Of a DNA stretch of 64,000 bases, positions 23,037 through 61,690 are shown in pieces. The stretch covers positions 27,189,920 to 27,253,919 of the forward strand of contig NC_064544.1 of NCBI RefSeq assembly GCF_023856365.1. The letters run 5' to 3'. This DNA is from Brienomyrus brachyistius. Lineage: Eukaryota; Chordata; Actinopteri; Osteoglossiformes; Mormyridae. The translations under genes were made by a program, and so were the position numbers. Numbering within the stretch: position 1 is the stretch's first letter; every line of letters begins with the position of its first letter. The notes under the pieces are model-generated. The model had not been told where the DNA came from. It did not search any database and worked only from the letters and a program-made list of their open reading frames with translations.

Positions 23037-23589
23037 CATTCCAAAAAATTTACTTTAAAGGACGACCAGCCACATTACTGAAAAGCAATTTGATCAAACC
23101 ATTGAGTTGTTACCACAGTCCTTAATATGTCATACTACCACCATCTGAGAACTACTGTTTGACAAACCATACAGCTGGTGTCCCTGCAAGTTTTTCCAAT
23201 GTCAATTCCTACTGAAAGAGAGTTTTACTGTAAAATTTCACAATGTAGCAATACAATGGAAAAGAACTGACCACTTGATAACAGGAACATCTTTAAAAGT
23301 AATAAATCAAATCAAAGTACCTTTGATGTCATCTTCAGCTGAGATTAAATTATGATCTTGTTGATCATGGTGCATACTGACAATTTACAAACTAAGATAT
23401 GGACAGAAAAATGCAATCAAAATACAGTTTAATAAAATATACATGCAGTGGTGCAAATGGACATGAGTTGTATAGTCCAGGAAGTGCAATAATAGATCGC
23501 GGTTACAGTATTGAATGTGTGGTATGGGTTTTTGTTACAGTTATGATTCTAGTTAGGAAAAGTTATACTTTTTAGGAGACCTAGTCTTA

Positions 23590-23960
23590 GACTGGGAGGG
23601 GCCAGACCATTCAACAGTCAAACTGCCAGGGGAAAAAAGCTGTTTTTAAGCCTTACTCTTCTGACTTTGAGGCTGAAGAACCCCCTACCAGATGGCACTG
23701 GGCAGAGGCTGTGGGACGGGTGGGATGGATCTCTGATAACTCAGGTGGCCCTCTGGATGCAGCGGTTATTGAATATGTTCTGCAGAGAAGGCAGCGAGGG
23801 CCTAGCAATCTTTTCTGCTGATTTTTGGAAAGCCTGACGTCCTGAGGTGTTGTAGGATCCGAAGCAGGCTCTGATGCAGTCTGTGAGAGTACTATCAATT
23901 GGGCCTGTGTAGGTGGACAGGATGGTAGGTGGCACTCTCGCCTGTCTCAAGTGAGTAGAG
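23590..23960 (-). mobile_element. LINE 3' end fragment (CR1/L2/Rex1-like)
   Basis: Minus-strand translation in two frames resembles the C-terminus of CR1/L2-group reverse transcriptase ORFs: AEKIARPSLPSLQNIFNNRC, then the basic and proline-rich tail. Frameshifts occur near 23,745-23,900. Only the 3' end is present, as expected for 5'-truncated LINE copies. Confidence 0.75.
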
Positions 23961-24432
23961 TCTCAAGACAGACTGCAGTTACTCTATCAGTCCAGCATCC
24001 AATTGCAAACTGTTGTTTTCAGACTAGGATGTTACAGATTTTGGATCAGTTGTTGCGGCATTACTGTGTTGAATACCAAAGTGAAATTGATAAACAGCAT
24101 CTTTACAAAAGATTTTTTATTTCCCCGGTGTGCTAATGTGGTGTGAAGAGTTAGGGCAATAACTAGTTGTATTTAATTTATATTTTACAACAACAAATAC
24201 TTTTTCACTTCCATCAGCCTTGGTGCTGTGAGTATATTCAAATAGCTTGAACTCCTGGTAGTTAATTATAATGGTGAAGGCAAGCCTTGGGCTATCTTTA
24301 GCAAAGGGTTTAAAAGATGTTGATCTTGTCAACAGTCATCTCCTGGATACCCTGATTATCTCCATTCCATCGTGGTGGCACAGTAAGCGATATGTCCAAC
24401 ATGTGCACAAACTGTTTGTGTTTGACTTCAAT

Positions 24433-24620
24433 GTATTGTAGCAACACCCTGCAGACTTCCCATGTTCCTCCATGAAGCAGTGCAGCTACACCCTGCAAGC
24501 TGCCTGTTTACCCACGATGTATTGCAGCTACACCCTGCAAGACAGCTGGGCTTCACCCACAATGCATTGCAGCTACACCCTGTAGACTGTCAGTGTTCAC
24601 CTACAAAGCAGTGTAGGCTG
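24433..24620. repeat. Minisatellite, 42-45-bp unit, about 4.5 copies
   Basis: Core GCAGCTACACCCTGCAAG recurs at 24,441 (variant), 24,482, 24,524 and 24,569, spacing 41, 42 and 45 bp. The unit contains an imperfect palindrome (TGCAG...CTGCA). Confidence 0.85.
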
Positions 24621-27600
24621 AGACCTTTTGAGGGCCGCCAAGAGTTGGGGTCCCCTCGATAAATTCATTGGCAATTAAAAGGCGACACTCAGTGAAATCT
24701 CCTGACTGAGGGGAGAGGGGGAATTCTCCCAGTAAAATCGGTGTGATGGTCAGTGACCGAAGAGCAGCACTCAGGACATTTCCTGACAGTGACAATTGGG
24801 ATGATTAGGGCTAAAAGCCAGCTTCACCACAGTTTATACTGAGAGGTGAGGCAAGAGGCAGAACACAGGTGCCAAATGAAAGGTGAGCTCAATGTGTGAA
24901 CAAAGCCTTTTATTTGCTTTATAGCCACAGTGTGTTTGAATGTATAAGAAAAACCTGCAACAAAGAAAAACAACTGAATCATAGGATAATACAAAACCAG
25001 AAGAATTACCAATATTAATATAGATTTTAATGATTTACTTGTGATACATATACTATAAAAAGTCATAGGAAAAAAACAGTAGCATTGTGCAAATACAATT
25101 CAATTGTTTTTGTCAAATTTAAATTTTTTCCAAAGTAAAGCAAACAGCAACATTTAAATATATATGGCACATTTCAAGTCACATTTATGATGTCCTGAAG
25201 TTATTTGTAGTCTTTAGAATAAGTTTTTATTCAACTAGACTAAAAATAATTTTAATTCAGTATTGAGGTAAGTTTTTGACGTCAGTTTTAGTTTTGTTTA
25301 AAATATTTTAGAGTTTATAGACTACGGAAAGTCTTTATAAACATTTGGATCATCCCCAAAATACTAAAACTACCAAACGGAACCAAAAACTGCAAACAGA
25401 AAACCTTGGAGTAAGACCCATCCGTTAGGGAGTCTTTAGCTGGTATCTCGGTTTGAAGGGCTTTTGTGCAATTTCAGTCGACTTCTATCGCCACATTAGA
25501 GGCTTGTTCCTGTGCTTGCGGAATGAGAGCCATAGCTGTTATGGTATGGATTACAGAGACGGGAGGCAGGTAAGAAGCGCTGAGCCCTTCACAAAATTTC
25601 ACAGTCTAAACTTAAAGTACCTCTTACTTGACCATGGCAGGTGTTCCTGTCCCCTGTGACCTGGCAGCCAGTGTCATCAGTATCAGCTTGGCCTGAGATC
25701 TGGAGTTCAGCTCCTCTTTCCTTTAGCCCTAAGTCCTAGGTCAGCCCAAACTGGTCCACTCTGGTTTGAGAGCACCGAGCCAATACAGAAAGTAAGCAGG
25801 ACACCTGATAGCAGCAGTTTACAGAGCTTAATGTGTTTTTTTTTTTCAAAAGTGAGGGAGGAGGTTCTGATAATGGAATTCTGTCCAGGAACAAGCCTCT
25901 CTTCTAGATACTCAATCAGCCACCTTATTAGGTAACAAAATCATACAAATATATAGAATTCAAATTTCTGTTTTTAGTAGAAAGTGCAAATTCCAAATCT
26001 GGGCCCTTTACATAAATCATCCACCCTTAAAAACTAAACACCACTGAGTTGCAGGAGAATAGCAATTCCTGACATTTCAACCATGAATGCTAAGGCAACG
26101 GATTATTTTCATTGCACAAAAAGTATGTATATAAATGAATCAAAAAATAACCCCTCCCTTTGACTCTGAATCACGTTTTTGTCCTATAACTTCAGCGACA
26201 AAACCACTAGCCTCTACGTTATAAGAACACACAGCACTTGGTTATGTCAGTGTGGCACAGAGGGGGGGCTGGCACAGTGGGGGGAAGGGGTGCTCCAGGC
26301 TCCTGTGGGGGCCACCTAACGCAAGGAAAGAGCCCCCGACCAAATGCCATCCATCACGCCCGATCTCTGTCAGCGCTTTGGGAGACGCTGAGGGGAGCCT
26401 TCGGAATTGGCATTGCTCCTGTTCCAATCTTTCTGATTAAGCCATGGTAACATGATGCAAGCTGTCCTCCGGGCACCAGGAATGTCCCTGGGGCAGCTAG
26501 TGCTCATTGTTTTGGGTCTACTTGATTCGTTTCCACTTGGACTGGACCTGGAGGGGTCCCCACTCTGCCACATCCCCTCTGGTTGAGTAGAATACTTCCT
26601 AAAGAACAGCTTACTAAGACTCCTTTCACCAAGACTGAGCTAAGAGGGTCCCTCCGCCCTCATTGTATCCCTGCAGGAGAAGCAAACCGTATGCATCCTA
26701 ATGATGCTCAGCTCGGCCGCTGCCAAGCCATTGCTGGAGCAGAACCCCCAAAGGCGTTCCTCTGTTTTTCTTTTTCACTCAGAGGTTCTCATTTTTATTT
26801 AATACATTATTATTAAAATACTAATGTCCCGGACTTCTTAACCAATTCACAGTATTAAAAAATATATATATTTTGTAGAGGTCAAGAAATTCTTCTCATG
26901 TACTTAAAGAATGCTGACTTTTTAGCAACCAGTTTGGTGAAAGGCTGTTTCATACAAGTAAACAGATCTTATATTAACACATGCAAAAAGTACATAAAGA
27001 GTAATTACCTTTTAGTACTATTTACTGAAGTAAATATTTTATATACCCTTTGGACCCTTTGAGGACTGCAATATTCATGCAATCGATGGCCTATTAAATC
27101 AAAAACACATCGTCACTTGTATGAAAGACTCAATTTCATCCCTTCTCAATTTTTGAATTCCCCATTTTAAGCTATGCTGCACCCAACATGCTATTAATGT
27201 CTTAATCCCATCAACACCAGCCACATTTCAACTGGGAAGAAGAATAGAAGTAATCAGAGAAGTCTGAACTAAGGACGTTGACACTGTACAGACTGATGGT
27301 CGTCAGGCACGGGTTCAGGGCAAGCAGCAAAGCAAGGGATGAGTCCGGAAGCTTGGTTTAGAACAAACAGATTCCAAGCATGAGTGAAGGGGATTAAACC
27401 CGAATCACCCAACAGCTGGTTGGGACTCACAATGACATTTTCTCCTTCCAAAACATGTAAGACATCCGCACATTAGCAGGGTCAAAAATCTGGTAGTTTA
27501 AAATGTTCAATCCTTAAAGAGTCCAAGGGCAGGTATACAGAAATGTTACCTCTTGCTGAATAAAATTGCACTTAATATTAGAAAAAGACAACATAATCTG

Positions 27601-29183
27601 GATTTTTTCCAGACGCTTTGTTGCCTAGAGATGCTATGATGGAACCTCTATCATCTCCTGGGGTCTAGGAGCCGTCAGAGACGCTCTGTTTTCGACACCC
27701 AGGGTTTTTTCAGGTTCCGATCTTAGATCCCGCTCAAAAGTGACAAAGCAGAGGGGCCCACAGCATTTATACAGAGCCATCGAGTCTTTGGTCATCATAT
27801 CACTGGCATTCTTTGTTAGGGCTGATTAATCCCATCAGTCCAGGTTGCTGAGGACAGGCATTAGATCAGCTTCAAGGTCAATTCTGTCAAATGCACACGT
27901 AAGCTATTCACGATACGTGATGCTCCCCTCATACACGCACGCATGCTGTGTTAAACACAGAGCAATTCAGACCACATGATCTAAACTACTTCATCCTACC
28001 TGAAGTTAGTGTGAGGTCAATCCACTGTAAATGGCTAACCTATGATTGACACTAAGGCAGTCGATCGGCATATGTTTGACCTAAAGAAACAGTTCGGTAT
28101 GTAATCATTATAGATGAAGTTATTCCAATGAGTGCAAAAAATGTGGTAGTTAAGTGGTGAAGGGTTCACCACATATAAGGGAGCGACCAGCGGTCTGTGT
28201 ATTCTGCAGATACTGTGTGCTTACTCTCATGAAGGATGCACCAGAAAAATGCTTGCTGTGCAAGGAAGAGATCTGACCTTAAAGCAGTTCTATTAGAGAC
28301 ATTGTATTCTTAAAATGAAATTTACATTCAGCTATCATATAAATACTGCTGGACCCCTCTTACAATTAGGACTAACTAGGTCTGTCACTGAAACAAGCGA
28401 AATTCATGCATAGGACTAAAGACACAACAGTTGGAGTGCAGTACTGCAACTAACCTACTGTTGCAGAGGATAAACTCTGCAGACACACAGCACAGGCATT
28501 CCAGAAGAATGCCTATAATCATTACCCCAACTTCAGCTGAGCTGCCCAACCCAATCCAATCCACCACTACCACCCCCCACCCCCCATATAATCCCAAAGC
28601 AAAACGTGATGTTCTGCCAATGACTGGAGCTCAGTATAACGAAAAATTTTAAAGGGAACAGCTAATTTCTTTAGGTATATACTATTCTTTGTAGGTCGCC
28701 CATGAAGAAGCCAGATGCAGAACATACTGCATGTTCATTCTGCCAGAGCCGGAACGTGTGTGACACTTGTCTACATTGCAGTAGGTGACATAAGGCTCAT
28801 TATGGATCTGTCGCAACATAAATTCAGCAGGATAACAGGTGGCTGCAGTATTGGGTTGCTATCATCAGCCTCTTCATATTAACACTCTTTGGAGATCTGA
28901 TAACTAGCCCACAAGACCAGAGTTGCTACAGGCTAAATGCAGACTTCATTGCGCATTTTGCCCAACTAAGTCTGTCGCCACTTTGAAAGACCCTCATATT
29001 TATACAGAGCAGAATCCTGCTGTATGGTTGTATGAAGTGGTTTATGCCCTTAGCTGTAGAGATGACCATATGCGAGCCTCTTGTATAAATACTTAATGGT
29101 ATATCCACTGCAGTAGTAGGACCCCCCTCCCCAACCCACCCATAACTTCCCTTGGAGGATGTGAATGTTGTGGACGGTTGTGT
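24621..29183. other. Intergenic stretch between ky and dnaaf9
   Basis: No gene is supported. Mostly AT-rich, except for a GC-richer, high-complexity block at 26,240-26,770 (CpG-containing, no repeat structure) and another around 25,480-25,780. The part next to 29,184 will include the dnaaf9 3' UTR, but I found no convincing proximal AATAAA on the minus strand. Confidence 0.5.
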
Positions 29184-56022
<26,839 letters not shown>

Positions 56023-56130
56023 TTTTGTCAGTCCAAACATTTAAAAATAACGTTTCAAAATGTCATCGCCGTTGACAGCCCTAATAAGGGGGCGGGGGTG
56101 AAGGAAAAGCGCAGCTTGGAAACGGACGAA
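56023..56130 (-). promoter_or_regulatory. dnaaf9 upstream region with GC box
   Basis: An Sp1-type GGGGGCGGGGG (56,088-56,098) lies about 65 bp upstream of the chosen ATG. There is no TATA box, consistent with a broadly initiated housekeeping/cilia-type promoter. Confidence 0.5.
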
Positions 56131-56684
56131 ACCATCCATTAGTTTCAGGGGTTTCTTGGATATTTCGGTATTTGGGATTATTGTTACTGTTCATTGACAA
56201 TGTGATTACCGTACTAATTTAATAAATTCAGTGTTAAATTATCTTATTAATACTACCCTGGGGATGTTTACTGATTATGTACTACCCCCCTTAAATTCGT
56301 CCCCCCCCCCCCGGAATAGTTTATGGTTAATTACAACAGGGCCGTTGATGCAACCCGGTGCAATCCAGATGTGCTGATCCGCTGGACGTTTCAGTTTTAC
56401 ATGTGTGCGATTCATATAGCCGCGGAAGCATAGAATAAATCGATAATGCATTTTAATATCCATAAAAGTGTATCTGCATTTTACGGAAGAGGATTAGGGC
56501 CACCATGAAAATATAATTTGAATTCTGACTTTAATCTCAGAAACGTCCACCCTCAAAGATATGTATGTTACATTATAGTAAGGGAAATGTAATGGAATGA
56601 AATCAAGCTTTATTTGCCATTTTTACAAGTACATATAGATGTTTCAGTTTTACAATATCCCTTATTGCTCTGCTTTTAAAGACA

Positions 56685-57065
56685 ATACATACAGCTCTTG
56701 AAAAAAATAAGAGACCACTATTAAAAAAAAACAACTGCATTTTTACCTCCTGGTTTAATCCTAGTTCTGCTGGCAGAAGGCTACACGCCACGGCAGGCTG
56801 CTTCCACGCTCATAATTTCTAAGACAGCAGTACACTAGAACAAGGTGAAGCAGGAGACACTGGAAACAACCAAAAACCAGGCAGTTAAAGGGCGGAAGCA
56901 ACTTTCTAATGCCAGAGATGACCGTCAACTTACCTGGCAGTGCCTCATGAGTCAGAGAGTGACGTCATGTAACATCACTGCTAGTATCTTACAACAGGCT
57001 CCAAGAAGCGCAACTAAAGTCCCATAAAGCAAGGAAGAAGCCCTTCATCCATGAGAAACAGAGAA
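56685..57065 (+). mobile_element. Tc1-like transposon relic, N-terminal transposase part
   Basis: An AAGAGACCACT-containing left flank is followed by a plus-strand frame with LSKTAVH, a stop, then GRKQLSNARDDRQLTWQC and a Cys/Thr/Ser-rich helix-turn-helix segment. This is the layout of Tc1-family DNA-binding domains. Stops and the missing catalytic part show it is dead. Confidence 0.55.
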
Positions 57066-57172
57066 AAACCAGGCTGTAGTTTGCAAAAACAAAAAATATA
57101 TATATTATTCACAGATGCACAACCATAAATTCAGAAATACATGAAACAAAAAAGTTTTCTGTGTTCTCGACA

Positions 57173-57672
57173 TTTTCCAGAGCTGTACAGATGAGAGAAC
57201 CTAGCTTGGGATAAGAGCAGAGGGTCAAAGGAACTGATCTAAGAACAGATACATCAATCTCCAAACATAGGATGTATAGTACATTACAGTAAGGAAGTGA
57301 TCTGGAAACAGAGATATCAACTAATCTGCACAAAGTCTATGATACATTATACTACTGAATTTGATCTGAGATCAGACATTTCCACCTCCAAACAGACATG
57401 ATTCATTATAATAAATGATCAGTGAACAGAGCCTTACACTTTTACATTCAGGGTACATGGTATATTCTATTAAAGAACTGATTTTGGTCCAGATACATCC
57501 ATCTCCATAGCTGGGCTATATGACACGTCATAGTATGGAACTGTACTGGGAGCAGAGAACTCCTCTACCAGTCACAGGGTTAATGGTATACAGACTAAGG
57601 AAAGGATCTGGAAAGTATGCATTGAACTTCAAAACTCTGGTGCATTATCTAAGGACCTGATCTGGGAACATG
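57173..57672. repeat. Ancient tandem array, ~63-bp unit, about eight diverged copies
   Basis: The GATCTGG(A/G)A(A)CAG-like unit start recurs at 57,236; 57,299; 57,363; 57,417; 57,480; 57,543; 57,605; 57,659, with steps of 63, 64, 54, 63, 63, 62, 54. Each unit continues with a CATC-CTCCA-like middle and a TACATTA-TA-GGAACT-like end. Copies are strongly diverged, so the array is old. Confidence 0.8.
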
Positions 57673-57879
57673 TCAGGACACGGCATGGCACAGGCAGGAA
57701 AAAGATGACAATACATTTATGACTCCAAGACAAAAAGGGGTTTATTAAACAAAAATATAATATAAAAGGGAAAGCAGAAAATAATGGAACCACGGGGGGT
57801 CAAAGACAAAACAGGAAATATAAGAATTAACTGAAAGTAACATTAGACCTCTTATGATGAAAAATAACATAGATTCACG

Positions 57880-58528
57880 TTTTCCCTCACCTGGACACTG
57901 GTCACTGAGGCTGCCCCCTGGAGGCCTGGGGGTGGGGCTCGATGGTGAGCACCTGGTGGCCAGGCCTGCACCCATGGGGCCTGGCCGGGCACAGCCTGAA
58001 GAAGGAATGTGAGTCCCCCCTCCAATGGGCTCACCACCTGTAGGAGGGGCCAAGGGGGTCGGGTGCAGGGCAGTGGCCAAAGGCGGGGACCTTGGCGGTC
58101 TGATCCTTGGCTACAGAAGCTAGCTCTAGGGACATGGAATGTCACCTCTCTGATGGGGAAGGAGCCTGAGCTGGTGCACGAGGCTGTGTTGTTCCGACTA
58201 GATATGGTCGGGCTCACCTCGACGCACGGGTTGAGCTCTGGAACCAGTCTCCTTGAGGGAGGTTGGACCCTCTTCCACTCTGGAGTTGCTTGCGGGGAGA
58301 GGCGCTGAGCTGGCCGCCTGTACATTGGGGTTTACCGTGGTGGAAGAGAGGGTAGCCTCCCTCCGCCTTCGGGTGGGGGGACGGGTCCTGACTGTTGTTT
58401 GCGCTTATGCGCCAAACGGCAGTTCAGAATACCCACCCTTTCTGGAGTCCTTGGAAGGGGTGTTGGAGAGCGCTCCTCCTGGGGACTCTCCTGTTCTGCT
58501 GGGGGACTTCAGCGCTCACGTGACTTTA
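57880..58528 (+). mobile_element. Non-LTR retrotransposon fragment, APE endonuclease domain
   Basis: Plus-strand translation gives [45 protein letters not shown], then after a frameshift/small deletion near 58,305 [20 protein letters not shown] and [11 protein letters not shown]. These are AP-endonuclease motifs (N of WNV, the THG segment, the GDFNAH-like motif). It breaks off at about 58,528 without the reverse transcriptase. Confidence 0.85.
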
Positions 58529-58818
58529 GAATGCTATGTTTATACATGAATTCATGCATGCGAATATTTGACACCTAATTCACATTTAGTGCAGCTAGTT
58601 ACAAGTACAGATATTTTTGATTGATGGGATAACAAGATGTAGTATTTGAAATGGTAAATTAAATTCTCCCAAAGCTTATAAAAAATGGGAAACCAATAAA
58701 TGCCGCTTTTAGATTTACTCAGCCAACATTTTCATTTACTAGGTCAACACTTTTAGATTTACTGTCTCACTAGAAAGCCGAAGCTGGAGATATGAAATGT
58801 TGGCACGTGCACGGTCAC

Positions 58819-58922
58819 TGTTGTGACCTGGGGTAGACGGGCAGGTAGGACACGGGGAAGAGGCACACGTGGATGATCAGAGGGTGTGGCACTTACGAGG
58901 GCTGGACACGCAGGTCATGACA
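58819..58922 (-). mobile_element. Miniature LTR-type insertion, 104 bp
   Basis: Begins TGTTGTGACCTG and ends CAGGTCATGACA (10 of 12 inverted), with perfect 5-bp duplications GTCAC at 58,814-58,818 and 58,923-58,927. In minus orientation its first ~60 bp parallel the LTR at 22,555 (GTGCCACRCCC, CCACGTGTG), so it looks like an internally deleted member of that family. Confidence 0.75.
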
Positions 58923-59120
58923 GTCACTTAACTGATTTACCTGCAGTTCTCTGTTTACCTTTTCCCTGCTGTTGTCACCTTTTCCCAATTTGTCCAAAAA
59001 GTTGAGTACACCTGTCCCCAAGTTACACATTTTTCCCCCCATAAAGTTTTGTTTGGTAAATTGGTAAAAAGTCGCTTACTCCATACTTCTGTGTAAGCAA
59101 CTGATAAATGAGGCCCCAGG

Positions 59121-59386
59121 TGACACGCCCGGCTCGTATGGTCCTCCTGTGAGCCACGCCCCCTCATTAGCCCCGTGTGAAATCCCGATGTTATCAGCTG
59201 TTTCTTGTTGGTTCATTAAGTCCGGTGTACTTAAGTCCACGTCAGAGTGTATCACCAGTTCCGTCAGTAACGTCATATGCATGGTTATGCCCTGTCTGCT
59301 CATGTCTTCCAATAAACCCCATTTTCCTGAAGCTCCGTGTTCTGGGTCCTGATTGTCTGTTCTCTGCTCAGCCTGCCGGCGTGACA
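59121..59386 (+). mobile_element. Solo LTR, 266 bp
   Basis: TG...CA termini (TGACACGCC / GGCGTGACA, nearly perfect inverted), flanked by perfect 5-bp duplications CCAGG at 59,116-59,120 and 59,387-59,391. It carries AATAAA at 59,311-59,316 and shares an ACTTAAGTCCACGTCAGAGT block with the LTR at 22,555. No internal retroelement genes are present. Confidence 0.85.
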
Positions 59387-59391
59387 CCAGG

Positions 59392-60847
59392 CTCTTTGGT
59401 GCGAAAGCGCCGTGAGTTAATGACTCGCTTGCTGCCATGTTTTTTACAATAACCAAAAAGTCCCCTTTGTTCCACAAGGTTTTCGTTTCTCATTTGTTGT
59501 CAGTTTAGGGCTCAGTTAACCTATAACCTGTTCATCAGTAGGTCTGGCCCTTACCTTGCTAGCTCATTTGCTCGGGTATCACAGTCACTGTCTTCTTCAT
59601 TTTTTTTGGGGGGGGGGGGGTTTCCATTGTTATACAGTATGTAATGCAGGATGAACATTTTTAAATGAACTGTTTCATCAGTATTTAAATCCATCTCCCC
59701 ACAGCACTATCTAATCCAGGACTGTGGGTGATGGTTTCGAGATGTTTCGCGGAATCACAGGATGTCAAGTCAAGTGAAGTTTTATTGCCACGTCAGCAAA
59801 TACACAGTAAAACCACGATGCAATATTCATGACAGAACAGACATTACAGTGCTAAAGAGAGAGCTACTGAATAATTTACTACGGAGAGCGTAGAAGTCGT
59901 TAGTCCTTCACAAGATATAAAATAATAAAATATAATATTGAAATATAATGATAAAATTTAAAAGCACATTGATTTAGGTTGGCATAGTATTCTGAATATC
60001 TGGAAAATCAGCAGCAGAATTGTGTTCACTTAACAGACTCACACGTTTACTCTTCCTTCATTAAGTTTATTTTCTAAAGAAACTGTCATTTTCTGTTACA
60101 TAAAAGGATAAAGAGAAATTCCATGTGCACCATCAAAATCTGAGCCCAACTGAATAAATGGTTTTTAGTATTTATCATTTTATGAAAGAGATTTAAATCT
60201 AAACATGTTGGTAAATACCAACGGCGGTAGGGAAATCTCCAGATTAGCAATTTAAATACTTCAGACTGATTTATTTTTCTTTATTTTGCATTTTGTTCTA
60301 AAGAATATGATGAAAATGTGTTAAATGACCAGAGTTTCTCACATCTCTGGGTAGCTTATGTACATTCACTGACAGATATTACTTTAGAAAGGTATGACAA
60401 AGCGATCACATGGAAATTTGCTGTCACATGTAAGACATTATTCAAAATTGGTTTGCAAATGTATTGCTTCCAATACACCTGCCAACTAGTCTCAGCTTAC
60501 AGCTGATATTAATGATTAATGACTCAGGATTTATGTACAACTGAAGGTTAGATAGACTGAAATGCACATGCAAATTATATTTCATTTTTCTACTTGCAAC
60601 CAAAATTATGGCCAGACTCTTATATTAACATCATCCCAGTTAGTGAATTGTCTTTGTAACAGATATTGAATCTGCTTTGGCCAATTCGTGTCATTATACC
60701 CTGTACTATAGTGACATTTTAACAGAATAATCTTACTTTCCAATCAAGATGAGGCAGGCAGCTGCTGATTCTCCCCGGGCTTCCACATTAGGTAACCATT
60801 TTTTAATTATTATTATTTGAGTGACATTATTTTTCTTGCCTAGTGAC
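59392..60847. other. Noncoding stretch upstream of GPCR 3' end
   Basis: A T-run joined to a 12-G run near 59,600-59,621 and a common fish repeat tail near 59,765 (AAGTCAAGTGAAGTTTTATTG). Otherwise AT-rich with no gene. Confidence 0.5.
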
Positions 60848-61690
60848 TCAAGAGTGTTTGGCAGCTGCCGGTTTGCAAAGTCTGGAGAAATACAGCAGGG
60901 GATGGACCAAATTGCCATTAACCAGCACAATGAAAGAAGTTATGTATATAATACAATAGTGTTTTATGCAATAATATACTGATAATGGTGTTATGATTAT
61001 TATAGGAAGGTAGTTGACCACAGTCATCACCAGGATGACCAAGACAGTCCAGAAAGCTCTCCTCTTCATATGATTCATTTCATCCCTCTTTCCATCTCCA
61101 GGATGTGGCTTCTTCAGGGCTCTGAGTATGGAGATGCTACAGAAAGAGTTTATAGCGACACACGAGATAAATGTGGTTCCTGAAATTAAATACGACTGAA
61201 CATAAAATACGATTACACTTAATATGAGTGAAAGTGACCAGATACAACCCAGACATACTAATCTGCATCTCAGAGTTTTGTGTTTCAGGTAGGTGACTGG
61301 GTGAACCACAGCCAGGTAGCGCTCCACACAGATACAGGACTGAAACAAGGGCCGGGCGATGAGGATGAATTCAAAGATATAAAAAATAGGGGTCATTACA
61401 AGCGAAACATTTTTCAGGAAAAACACAAGGATCAAGCAGAATGTGAGTGAAGAAACAACAACTTCAGTGGAAGCAAGACCAAAGGAAAAGATATCAGATG
61501 TCAAAGTTCCCACTTTTCCACACAACAAGAGCCCCACAATAGCAATATTAGATAGAAAACTTGCTACTGCATCCACAAACAAAATTGCAAGGATAATCAA
61601 GAAAAAAAATGGTGTGTGAAAACAGTGTGATGGATCAGCAGGGTCAGTGGTTCCGTTTCCTGAGGACATATTTGCTAAAGATGTGCACAT
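60848..61690 (-). CDS. Intronless class A (rhodopsin-like) orphan GPCR
   Basis: A single 280-aa frame, ATG at 61,690 (A at -3), TGA at the 3' end. Two N-glycosylation sites lie near the N-terminus (N7-M-S, N12-G-T) and seven hydrophobic segments follow (about aa 27-57, 68-92, 101-120, 142-164, 171-190, 212-236, 247-267). The TM3 end reads CVERYLAVVHPVTYLKHKTL, with ERY in place of DRY. TM7 reads NGNLVHPLLYF, with HPxxY in place of NPxxY, and TM6 has NYLP instead of CWxP. The tail is only about ten residues. Ligand unknown; the closest look is to fish-expanded orphan receptors. A 5' UTR intron is possible because TGTTTCCACAG precedes the ATG by about 45 bp. Confidence 0.8.
   Translation of the reverse strand: MCTSLANMSSGNGTTDPADPSHCFHTPFFFLIILAILFVDAVASFLSNIAIVGLLLCGKVGTLTSDIFSFGLASTEVVVSSLTFCLILVFFLKNVSLVMTPIFYIFEFILIARPLFQSCICVERYLAVVHPVTYLKHKTLRCRLVCLGCIWSLSLILSVIVFYVQSYLISGTTFISCVAINSFCSISILRALKKPHPGDGKRDEMNHMKRRAFWTVLVILVMTVVNYLPIIIITPLSVYYCIKHYCIIYITSFIVLVNGNLVHPLLYFSRLCKPAAAKHS

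Noticed and set aside
58009..58549. Two overlapping plus-strand frames as a host gene
   Set aside because: They are one broken LINE endonuclease domain split by a frameshift.
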